DNA of 42,889 nucleotides from a virus, in IMG/VR virus record IMGVR_UViG_3300042691_034468, positions 1 through 42,889 of that record. The stretch is one strand, 5' to 3'. This document shows positions 14,932-25,700 of the stretch, one piece after another; the first letter of the stretch is position 1; the number at the start of each line of letters is the position of its first letter. The notes under the pieces are model-generated. The model saw only the letters and a program-made list of their open reading frames with translations, was not told the origin of the DNA and did not search any database. A program made the translations under genes and the position numbers.

Positions 14932-17900
14932 TTATGTAAGTTGACCCTGAAAAGGGGATGGGCCGGTAGATGGTTCAGCGCTATCACCACCCCATAAACC
15001 ATCTAGACGAACTTCTGAGCCTTGTCCTATCGGATTTAAATTCTTAGGTCCATATGAACGCTTGTAAGTACTAGATTCCCATATAGCTACACCACTACCA
15101 TTATATATAACTAAATTACCGTCATCTTGTAAAATCATATAAGAATTAGTATCATTACTATATGGACCCATTCGTAAAATAATTTTACGCGCACTACCAA
15201 CGTATGCATCAATTGTTAATTGACCTTTGTAAAATGCTATTTCATTAATAGTATGGCTCTCTAAGACATTTCCTCCTATCGCTGCAAGGCCAGCAAAACT
15301 AGTTTTTGCTTGATAAATTTTAACATCATGATAATCTATATTCCATAAAACAGTGTCTGTGGTAGTATCTACAATTCTAATTTGATTTCTTGTATTAGCT
15401 TTATTATCTATAGTAAATGCATAACGACCATTTTTAGATTTCAATTGATATTGATCTGCTCCACTAATATCTTTTTTGCCCATTATTTGTCCATGACCAA
15501 TACTATAATGTTTTCCATGACCAAGTATAGGTTCATCAAATTGGCTAATGCTATCTGTAGCATCAACTTCGTCTTTGCTTTTTATGATATTATCTTCTAC
15601 TACTGGCTCTTGCATTTTTGGCGTTCTAGCTTCGTGACGTTTTTTTAATTCATAATAATTATATGCAAGCTTATATATTTTTCCATCTATAAAACTTTCT
15701 CCCGTAGGCTCAAGCCCAAAATCTTTTATAGTTATTGTACCATCTGCAGATATGCTATAGACATTATTACGAGAATTTAGTTCTAAAATAGATGGCGATT
15801 TTTTAAAGCCACCTTTACCATCTGCTACTCTATATATAAAATCGGGTGAAGGTATTTTAGAAGGATTATTAGGATCACCAGTAAAGAAATCTAATACTAT
15901 ATCATCTGCTGGAAAAGCCGCTGGAAATGGATTATTTATAAGCATTCCATATTCGTCTACACGATTATCACCAGTACCTACAAAACCGCCTACCAATATT
16001 ATGGGCGTATCTTCTGGTAATGGTGGCGGATTTGCAATGCCACTTTCTTGTTGATCTTCTATTGCTTGATCTTCTGAACTAGGTGGTAAAGAAAATAAAG
16101 GAATGCTTTCAAAAGATTTAGAATATCTTTCTACAACCGGCTGCACATTTAATAACTGTCTATTTAAAGTATTGGAGCTTTGATTTTTTGGTAATTCTAT
16201 AGTAGCTATAGAAACAGATTTTAATGGATTAATATTAGTAAGAATAAAATATTTATTATATATAGGAAGCTCAATATTATTAAAATTTTGCAAATTAAAA
16301 TCTGGATTATATATGGGAGTTAATCTACATAAATAGTTGTTGGTACCATTTAGAGTATTAACAAGTGTTTTAGTAAGTGGTTGCCAAAGTTCATTTTTTA
16401 TATTACCATTTGGATAAGTTAATATTTCAACCTTATGAATAGTATTAAAAAGTAACAAAAATTTTGAATTTAATGTTAAATCATTCAAATATTTAAAATC
16501 ATTTTGAAAAACTTTAGATTTATTTCTAAAAATTAGCTCTGCACAAGGTGGCAAAGTTGATAATATTTCTAAATATTTAGGATCAGAATCATCGACTGTA
16601 TTTTTAGTTATTTGTTTATTATTAAAATCATTTTTTTCTAAATTTAAATTTTTTGATAAAGACAGAAACAGCAAAATTGGATCACAATTATTATTATCTT
16701 GAATAGTAGAAGAATTATTATTTTGTCTCTGATTTAATAAATCATTATTATAGATAAGAGAATTAGGATTTACAATACCAAAATTACTGAATAATGAATT
16801 CATTTTTTGTTTTAATGTTTGAATTTCTGGTTTTAATTGATTATTAGTATTAGAAATTTTATATTGATCATTTTGATTATTTGAAAACAAATAGTTCTTT
16901 ATATCTAATTCAATTTCTGAATAGTTAAAAGAATCATAATAATTTATGTCTGAATCAATATTATTAAGATTTAATATAAAGTTTTTAGAATTTATAATTT
17001 CTGGCGCTACGAAGCCTATGGATCTATCTATCTGTTCGGGAAATAATGAATTATCGCCACCATATCTTTTAATATCATTTAAAATTTTATTTTTATACAC
17101 TTCACCTGTAATCTGCCCCAAACCACTTTCAGTGCTTAGGTCTAAAAATGAATAGCCTATATTAATTTTTTTATTACAATCAATTATTTCATTCTTAAAC
17201 CAATTTTCAACTTCTATAAAAGTATTAGTATTGTTATTTATTAACATACTAATTTGATTAGTAAATTTTGTATGAGTTTGTAAAAAATAGTTTATAGTAG
17301 ATGTTGTAGCTATAGCGGGATTGATCATATTAACTAAAGATAATATAACCTGTTCTTCGTTAATATCTTTATTAAAGAACTTTATAACTGATACCATCAA
17401 CTTAACTGCTTCTAATAAATCTCTTTCAAAGTTTTGTTTATAAACAAAAGATTTAAAATAATTTGTGAACTTGTCGGCTATAACATCATAATAGCCATTT
17501 AAGCTTATTATCCTTGATTCGTTATGAGGGTAGAAATTTTCTACAAAATCACCAGTAGAAACGGTTTTATGAGTTTGCTCAAGATAATTTTTAATTATTA
17601 CATTATGTTTATTTAATAAATCTACAACGCGTTGTAAATACTGTGTGAAACCATCAAGTAAACTTATTTGCACACCGTATTCATAAAAACCACTAGTTTT
17701 TAAAAAAATCTTTTTATCTACAGCTTCAAAAGTTATAAAATCACTTGTATTATCAGTAGATAAATCTATTTGTTTTATACTACCATCAATGGTATCTTTT
17801 TCCTGTATATAATCACCAATTTGACCCGATTCTATTACTTTAATATATGAATTTTCTGCTTTATCGTATAAAGTTTTATCTTTTTTATCTGTTTGCCTTC

Positions 17901-18789
17901 TAAGAATTTTTATTGATGATATCTTGCATTGTTTTAAATATTGATCACCCAAAGGAGAATCAATAAAATTATTTATATATTGAGAATTCTCTTTTAATAA
18001 TTTATATTTGTTTACATTAAATAAAATTCCTAAATTACCATCAAGTTTTCTGGAAAAATAGCCATTTGAAAAGTACTGTCCTATTTTAACATTTTTAAAC
18101 TGTTTTTCAGATAGAAGTTTTAAAACCTTACTATAGCTTTCTTGTTGTATAAGAGAATCAAAATTTAAATTTTTATTAAATATAGAATTTACGACTCTTA
18201 AATCTTGTACAGCAGAAAAAGACAATATTTGAGAATTTTGAAATATATTAATGACTTTTATAGTTCCAAATAATGTTTTTTCTGAAGTTTCAGACGGCTT
18301 CGTTTCATTTTCATTGCTATAGTCTGAATAATCATAATAAAAAACTATACCAACAGAGTAATTATTTAAATTATTACTAGTAGAATATTGCGAATCATAT
18401 TTTAAAGTTATAAAACCATTTTCTAAATAATGAAAATTTTTATTTTTTATATCACCAACAAAATCATATCCAGCATTTATATTTACATAATTTAATTTAT
18501 TATTGTAAATAAATTTGTTTAATTTTGTAATAGAATCGATATTAGATAAAGAAGTTTTTTGTTGTTCGTTTAATATCTCAAAAACTTTAATTTTCATATA
18601 CTTTTTTGTATTTAAAATATTAAATATTTTTGGTTGTTTGTAAGAATCACGAACAGAAATGGAAAACTTAATTAAATTAGAATTATTGTCGCTATTAATA
18701 ATAAATGAACTTAATTCAAAATCATTAATTAAAGGAAATAATAAATTTTTAGAATTTATAACTTCTTGTTGTGAAAATTTAAAAAACAT
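14932..18789 (-). CDS. Large tail/baseplate protein with C-terminal bulb-type mannose lectin domain (1285 aa)
   Basis: The first about 1000 residues are Asn/Lys/Ile/Ser-rich with no domain I recognise; the N-terminus (MFFKFSQQEVINSKNLLFPL) shows no signal peptide. About residues 925-960 form a Pro/Glu-rich linker (SLPPSSEDQAIEDQQESG, then NPPPLPEDTP). Residues about 1091-1245 form a bulb-type (B-)lectin domain. SKNGRYAFTID...VLWN is a degenerate first repeat. SYMILQDDGNLVIYNGSG followed by IWESST is a canonical second repeat containing QDDGNLVIY, which fits the mannose-binding motif QxDxNxVxY. This predicts binding of mannose-type or other cell-surface sugars. The ribosome-binding site overlaps the TAG stop of the preceding gene (TAGGA). 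The rest of the protein is probably a baseplate-anchored scaffold. Confidence 0.8.
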   Translation of the reverse strand: MFFKFSQQEVINSKNLLFPLINDFELSSFIINSDNNSNLIKFSISVRDSYKQPKIFNILNTKKYMKIKVFEILNEQQKTSLSNIDSITKLNKFIYNNKLNYVNINAGYDFVGDIKNKNFHYLENGFITLKYDSQYSTSNNLNNYSVGIVFYYDYSDYSNENETKPSETSEKTLFGTIKVINIFQNSQILSFSAVQDLRVVNSIFNKNLNFDSLIQQESYSKVLKLLSEKQFKNVKIGQYFSNGYFSRKLDGNLGILFNVNKYKLLKENSQYINNFIDSPLGDQYLKQCKISSIKILRRQTDKKDKTLYDKAENSYIKVIESGQIGDYIQEKDTIDGSIKQIDLSTDNTSDFITFEAVDKKIFLKTSGFYEYGVQISLLDGFTQYLQRVVDLLNKHNVIIKNYLEQTHKTVSTGDFVENFYPHNESRIISLNGYYDVIADKFTNYFKSFVYKQNFERDLLEAVKLMVSVIKFFNKDINEEQVILSLVNMINPAIATTSTINYFLQTHTKFTNQISMLINNNTNTFIEVENWFKNEIIDCNKKINIGYSFLDLSTESGLGQITGEVYKNKILNDIKRYGGDNSLFPEQIDRSIGFVAPEIINSKNFILNLNNIDSDINYYDSFNYSEIELDIKNYLFSNNQNDQYKISNTNNQLKPEIQTLKQKMNSLFSNFGIVNPNSLIYNNDLLNQRQNNNSSTIQDNNNCDPILLFLSLSKNLNLEKNDFNNKQITKNTVDDSDPKYLEILSTLPPCAELIFRNKSKVFQNDFKYLNDLTLNSKFLLLFNTIHKVEILTYPNGNIKNELWQPLTKTLVNTLNGTNNYLCRLTPIYNPDFNLQNFNNIELPIYNKYFILTNINPLKSVSIATIELPKNQSSNTLNRQLLNVQPVVERYSKSFESIPLFSLPPSSEDQAIEDQQESGIANPPPLPEDTPIILVGGFVGTGDNRVDEYGMLINNPFPAAFPADDIVLDFFTGDPNNPSKIPSPDFIYRVADGKGGFKKSPSILELNSRNNVYSISADGTITIKDFGLEPTGESFIDGKIYKLAYNYYELKKRHEARTPKMQEPVVEDNIIKSKDEVDATDSISQFDEPILGHGKHYSIGHGQIMGKKDISGADQYQLKSKNGRYAFTIDNKANTRNQIRIVDTTTDTVLWNIDYHDVKIYQAKTSFAGLAAIGGNVLESHTINEIAFYKGQLTIDAYVGSARKIILRMGPYSNDTNSYMILQDDGNLVIYNGSGVAIWESSTYKRSYGPKNLNPIGQGSEVRLDGLWGGDSAEPSTGPSPFQGQLT
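15055..15519 (-). other. Bulb-type (B-)lectin domain
   Basis: Residues about 1091-1245 of the 1285-residue protein. The intact sugar-binding motif Q-D-D-G-N-L-V-I-Y lies at residues 1221-1229 (15103-15129). It is preceded by a SYMIL strand and followed by a WESST strand, as in monocot mannose-binding lectins and bacterial B-lectin proteins. The first repeat keeps NGRYAFTID and VLWN but has lost the full motif, so a single functional pocket per chain is likely. Confidence 0.75.
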
Positions 18790-18800
18790 TTATTTTATTC

Positions 18801-19772
18801 CTAATTTTGCTGTAAGTCTGGACAACATGGATTCTCTGGATCTGGACATGGTGGTATAACGACATCAGAATCATATATAGTAATTTTAGCTTTTGCTTCT
18901 GGAGGTAATTCTATTTCATCGTCTACTAATATTTCAAAAAAATGTTCAACAAAACTAGAGTCTTCTAATTCTGGTGCTTGGGATATATAATTATCTTCTG
19001 GAACTGTTAATAAAATATTATTTTTTATATATGTTGGTTTTTTACGAAAACTTAATTGTTTCCAAGATGATTCTTCTGGAGAGATTTGTTCTTTTATAAA
19101 AACTTCAATTTCAAAATTTTCTTTTATATCATCAACATTATTTTCTATTATTCCAATTAAATTATAACTTTCTTTATAAAAAGCGTAAGAAGATAAATCA
19201 GCCGTTGCACCAAGTAAGGTAAAATTCTTTTCATCAGTAGTTGGAACATCAGAAAAGATTATTTCATATAAATTTTTTTCTAATGTTATTTGTGGAATGT
19301 TTATAAAAGATAAGGCACCAGAAACTATTCCTGTCAAACGAGGTTTATAATTACTTGTATCTACTAAGCCATTACCATTAACAAATTGCACACTCCAAGC
19401 AGGTAAATATTCTTTATCATATGATGATTTACCCAAAGGTAACGTAGAAGCAAAAAATTTTTCAGTAGAAAAGCTATTCTCTTTTCTTAATAAAGAATCT
19501 GGAGCATAGAAATCAAGAATTTCTGTCGTATTAACCCTTTCTTCTGCTCCGACAAATGAATATTGTGGTTTAAAAGTTGGCGTATCATCTAAAATTCTTG
19601 CCTGAATACTATTTTGAGATTCAGTAAGCATTATATACGAGGAATCATAAACTATTTCATCATCAAAAAAAGCATAGTATTCAGGTTTAAATTTGCCTTT
19701 TGATAACAAATATTTACCATGATTTGTTAATTCAATATCTATTATTTCTTCTTTAGAATCAAAAAACGACAT
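18801..19772 (-). CDS. Conserved phage virion protein, N-terminal paralogue of the protein at 11887 (323 aa)
   Basis: The start MSFFDSKEEIIDIELTNHGK, YLLSKGKF and FFDDEIVYD matches the first about 48 residues of the 324-residue protein at 11887-12861. The middle is a mixed alpha/beta region with acidic stretches. The C-terminus is odd: IPPCPDPENPCCPDLQQN has four Cys within ten residues of a Pro-rich tail, although the rest of the protein has few Cys. It lies between the 3554-residue wedge protein and the lectin protein, and its TAG stop is part of the ribosome-binding site of the lectin gene. A structural or assembly role at the baseplate is likely from context; no catalytic motif is seen. 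Confidence 0.75.
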   Translation of the reverse strand: MSFFDSKEEIIDIELTNHGKYLLSKGKFKPEYYAFFDDEIVYDSSYIMLTESQNSIQARILDDTPTFKPQYSFVGAEERVNTTEILDFYAPDSLLRKENSFSTEKFFASTLPLGKSSYDKEYLPAWSVQFVNGNGLVDTSNYKPRLTGIVSGALSFINIPQITLEKNLYEIIFSDVPTTDEKNFTLLGATADLSSYAFYKESYNLIGIIENNVDDIKENFEIEVFIKEQISPEESSWKQLSFRKKPTYIKNNILLTVPEDNYISQAPELEDSSFVEHFFEILVDDEIELPPEAKAKITIYDSDVVIPPCPDPENPCCPDLQQN

Positions 19773-19781
19773 ATAATTTAC

Positions 19782-22700
19782 CTATATTTTAATTTTTTTA
19801 CTAATAAAATTACTAAGAGCATTATTTACTGGTTTTATTGTTAAGTTATCAGATCTCGTTAATATATTTTGTATATTTTTTTGTATAGAATTATCATTTT
19901 TATTTATTATGTTAAAACCAGATTCTAATTTAGCTTCTATATTAACTAGTTCCACAAGAGAAAAGAAATCATAAGGCCAATTATAAGAATAATCTGGTGT
20001 TATTGCCTCTTGAGAATTACCAAGAACAAACTTAAATCTATCATCGTCAGATGAATTTAATGTTAAATCATAATAATTATTTTTTGCTTTTTTCTTAACT
20101 TTAAATACCTTCCAACGAATATCTGGTGGTGGGGTTTTGCCTTCAAAAAATTCATTATTGTTTAATTCATGAGTAAAGTTAACATTTTCTAGCTCTGGAT
20201 TCATAGCTATTTTTGGCATAATACCTTGCCAAATATCTGCTAGATCTTGTTGATCTAATGTGTGTTTAAATTCTAAAATATACATTACAAAAGGTTCTAT
20301 AGATCTGTTAGTTACCCAATCTAAATGATTGGGAATATTATATTCTGTCATTAATTTAACAGTTTTATAAATAGAATTATTACTGACACTTGTATTTGTG
20401 GATTGTTTTGTAATTGCTTTTTTAATAATATCAATTGTAGTAGAAGGATTGCTAAACGGTAACTCTAATATATTATTAATTGTTGTAGAATTAATTCCAA
20501 AATAATATGGACCTTTTCCTATATCCTTTGAAAGAATAATATCATTTTCACCCAAAATCTCAGGTATTGTTCTAGCATATAATCCAGTATTATCGTGATT
20601 TTTATATCTTTCTGTATATGGTATTAATACTATTGCTTCGCTTATTTCTTTATTTTTAGCTATTTGACCTATGTTTTTTGTATCGGGTAAGAATCCTAAT
20701 TTGTTTGACAAACTTTGAGTTACAGAATATATTTCATTTGCTACTGTTGGAGATTCCAAAGTAAGTTTTATGGAATTATTTGTTGGTATCTCTCCATAGC
20801 CGCTCCACATACCTAACATAGAGTTTTTTATATAATAATTATAATGATCAGTTCTAAAAAATAGTGGGAACCCAGTGCTCGTAGAACTAAATGATGAAGT
20901 GATAAAATTGGTATAATATAATTGATTTTTATTTAAATCATTATTAAAGTTTAGTATGGGAGTTTCAAATCTTGTTTGAATAACCCATGCTTTTTTATCA
21001 CCACTAATAACAATTGGATAACCATTAGCATCATATTGAACATCTTTTACATTTGTCATACCGTCAAGTTTTATAGATGCAGATAGTGGCATTCTACCAA
21101 CATATGATGGAGAATTTATATAAGAGGCTGATACTTTATTAACATTAGATCTAATATCTTGACTACCTAAAGTAAATAATTTTTCTAGATCGTCTGATGT
21201 TTCTTCATATTTTACATTACTCATTATTTCTTCTAGATCGTATGATCTTCCAGTATCAGTATCACTAGATTTAGTAATATCCAAATAAATTTTTACTTTT
21301 CGTTCTCCGTGAAAATATGGAGGAACATAAGGTGCATATGCTGGATCTTTGTATAATCTGTGTGAATAGCTATTTTCTGCTTGATCAGAAATATCAAAAT
21401 ATCTAAAAGGTGGACCAAACACAGAAGCTTCTGGGATGTTTATATAATCATTTCTTAAAGAATCAAAGACTCTAACACCAACATCATCAAAACGTATTTT
21501 AGAACTAGTATTCGCTAAAACCATTTTTAAATCTGTGTCTTTTGAAAGAACTAAATACATTTCATAACGTTTATCCGGTAGCAAAAAATATGGTCCCGGT
21601 TTAGAAATGAATGAATTTAATTGTCCATTTTGTAAGAAAAAGTTTGGTATTTCTGCTAAATAATTATTTATGGCTAATCTATAACGTTCATCTAGATATT
21701 CCGATGATTTATTTTTTCTATTTTCATTAGTTAGATTATAGCTTGGATTTCTTATTAGATTACGATCAGAACCACTTATTACGTCTACTGATAATCTTGT
21801 AGGATCTAAATAAAATAAAGCTTTTTCTTTGATCTGCTCAGAAGAAAATGCAGTATTAAAATCTAGCAAAGATTCAAATGGCATTCTTGTAGTTGGAGCT
21901 TTATCAATCATGAATTGATACATATTTTCAGTAATATCATATGAAGAAGTCGATTTGTTATATATTGTTAATGAAGATGTAATTGAGGCATTAGAATATA
22001 AACTGGAGCTATATGGGATAGTTCCAGTATTTTCTAAAATAACAGGCCAATCAACAGCAATACCGGATTTTATAGTGTTATATAAAATACCCGGTGCAAA
22101 CATAGTTTGCAATACAGCTTGCATTTGTTGTAATATAGGAGTACCACCAGTTGTTCCACTTAAGTTACTTGTTGCAAATAATGATAAATCTGTATTTGAA
22201 TTCTCTAAGTTTTGAAAATCTGTATAATTTTCAAAACCAAAGAAGCTTTTTTGAAATAAGTCTACTATTTGTAAGCTTCTGTCACTAGGATAAAAACCTT
22301 TATACGGTAATAATTTTTTAATTCCATTTACTTTTAATGTTAAAAGTTTATTACCCTTATTAACATCATCATAAATAAATGTATTAACAATCTCTGTATT
22401 ATTATTACTTGAGCTTAAGTTAATAAAATCTTTAGTTGCCCCATACAAACTTAAGTAACTACCAGTAATTAATACTTTGAAATCTCCTTTGTTTTGTTTT
22501 ACAAAGAAATCCATATGATCAGATACTTTATATTCAGAGACATTTGAATACTTAGAAGACATTGGAGCAATGTTTTCAAAATATTCATCATATGAATTAT
22601 ACCAAGGATTTTTTCCAGCAATTATATTTGTTTTATAAGCAAATCCTTCATTGATAAACAAATAAGAGCTATATTCTGTATATGAAATATCAGTTTCAGT

Positions 22701-25700
22701 AATAGCAGTGGTTGCTGGTAAATGAATTTTATTTACTAATGATGGCTTAGGTCTAGTAATATAGTGTCTAGTTATATCACTATCTAAATTATATTGATCA
22801 AAATAATTAAAATATTCTATCGTAGATTCCGTAGTTGTACCTTCCAAAGCCTTAGAGACATATTTATATGAACCACTAAAAGGCATTTTCATATATTCTA
22901 CAAGTTCAAATAAATCATCTGCTCCAGCTAAATCAGATGCGTAAGAAGAATTTATAAATATAGAACTTGTTCCTCCTGTAGACAGAATAATACTTGGAAC
23001 ACTATAGCTAATGCTAGATGTATTATCTAAAGGCCAAACAGTATCAAAATTATTAACTAAGCTTTTTGTAACAGAAAGCTTAACATTATCAAATATTCTA
23101 TAAGAAGTGGATCTTCTTATAGAAGAACTATAATTTGATACACTAGAACCAGTTATAAATCTATAGTCTTTTATATTTAAAGAATTAACAGAACTGCTAA
23201 TTGTATTTATCAAACTAGCACTGATTGCATTTGTTCTTAATCTATCATCAATACTGTCTTTCCAAATAGTATTAATATTAGCAACATTTCTATCGTATCC
23301 GCTATTAGAAAACCCTGAAACTTCGGAATAGTTATCTTTATAACGAATGTCTATTGATGTTATATCTTTTTCTTTTGGATAAATTATTTGTTCATACGTA
23401 GAATTTAATATTTCAGATTTTGGAGTATATTGTCCATTTTCTAAGTTTTTAAATATATCGTGCGCTTGGAAAGTACTTTTTTCACTTAACTCTAATCTTG
23501 TTGATAGTTCATTATTGGCAAAGTATTTTTTATTATTATCATAACTAGAAATAATTTCTACAGGATCTTTAGAACCAGTTACTATAATATTGTGTTTTAT
23601 TGGTTTATTAAATGTAACAACTGGCTCTTTATATTTTGTAAAAGTTAAACCTTTATTTCTTATAAATTCCTCTCTTGTTCCATCTTCATTAATTTTAATT
23701 TCAATTATTGGCTTATCTTGAACAGTAATATAATTTAATTTCTTTAAATATTTATTAAATTTGTTTTCTGCTGTTCTTGTTTGTTGCCAAGAGGCATGTT
23801 GATAAGGACCATTTAAATTTAATAAATAATCATTTAAACCATAAGAGGCAGTATAAGAAGATGAGTTATTAAATGTTATAAGACTAGATGATAAATCAAT
23901 ATCTAATTGTAAATCAGTGAAATAATAATCTGATGAAGCATTAGATCTGATGCCGAGATAATTTGTAAATTCCTGTCTATTAATTATTGTTGGGGTTTGT
24001 TTATCCCATGTTAATTGGAAACCGCTAGCTAGAATATTATTAGAAGTCCATGTAACTAAAAAATTAGAACCAGTATACTCTAAAGAGCTTGTTATATTGC
24101 TACCAAATGTTCTAGAAGGATATGTTAATTCATTATATTTTGAAGCATTAAAGAAATTAAATTGCAATTTCTTTCCTACATCATACATATAAGAAGGTTG
24201 TGGTGCAAAGATTTTGCCGTGATTAGGATTAGAAAATGGTAAATTTTTACCTATATTAATATTACCAATAAATAATATATTTTCTCCAGAACCATCACCA
24301 GAATTATCAATTCCCATTAATTCGCCATTACCAACTACGGGGGCAAAATAATTGTCTGTATCATATTGTGTATTATACCTTAATAGGGTAGTTTTAGATA
24401 ACCTAGAAGATAAATATTTGGGGTTATTAGCATCAATTTTATAAAAATATTCACCAACAGTATAAACATAGTTACCTATTAAAAAGAAAAACCCTTCAGA
24501 TTCTTCAGCTCGATAGACGTTTCTTTCACCATCAACAGGAGTATCGACACCGCCAGTAACATGTGAAAAAGTTTGTGTAACGGTATCATAACTAGAAACC
24601 GCTAGACTACTATCATATGAACTAGAACCAGATCTTTGACTTCCTATACCATACATCCATATTTTTGAATCGCTAGCAATAATTTTAGTGGCATGTCTAA
24701 TATTTCGTATTGGTTGATTAGCAGGTGAAGTACCTCTAACAATAGTATAAAATGAATCATGTGGCACAGGAGTTTTTGATCCATCAGAATTTATTTTGAT
24801 CATTGTCCAAGCGCGATCATCATTAAGATTACCACTTAAATCTTGACCTGCAACATATAAATCATAACCACTAGAATTTTGCACAAAAGTATGCACTAAA
24901 GGAGCTGTAGTCGTTATACCATCTTCTGGAAATCTAAACGACAATTGAGTATATAGCGATCCAACGCAGAATCTTGGCGATGCAGGATCTATACTAAAGC
25001 GTGTAATATTTCTTTCATTGTTTCTTCCATAATAAGAATCAGGATATATTGTGTCGCCGTTGTCATCTCTAAGAAAAGCATTTATTACACCTATATCTCC
25101 ATTAGATTGAGTTAAATTATCAAATGTAAAAAATCTAATCTCTCTTCCGACTCTATATTTGTCACCTGTTTCTGAATCAGCAATATTTTTCAAACCGGCT
25201 TGAGTATAAGTATATGGATCGTTATTAACTTTTGCATTTGCAAAAGTATTCCATTGTTTTTTTGTTAAATTATAAATTGATATAGCGTTATTATTGCCAT
25301 TATATATTTGATTACGATTACTATAATTTCTAGAGCCATGTGAAAAAATTAAGTAATCATGTTCATTAAATCTAGTATATAAAACGTCGTATGGTACCCA
25401 CCAACTAGCAGTGTGTGGAGAACCATATGGACCATCAGAGCTACCAGCAAATACATCATAATATGTTTTAGTTTCGTAATTATAAGCAAAAGCACCATAT
25501 ACTGATGTTACGCCAGCAACAGAGCTTGTTATTTGTGTAAAATTACCAACAACAAATATAGTACTACCACTAATGTCCATACCGTGAATTGTCGTTGGAT
25601 CTTCAACAACATATGGATAAATACTTGGACTATTAATCTTCATGCTATCTAGACAACCAGAAACATAAAATGGTGCTTCTGTTCCTCCATTAACAGCCGT

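Noticed and set aside
14790-15002. 70-residue minus-strand frame across the junction of the lectin and FN3-like genes
   Set aside because: It overlaps both confirmed frames, including the C-terminal tail of the lectin gene, has no motif of its own, and is not needed to fill a gap.
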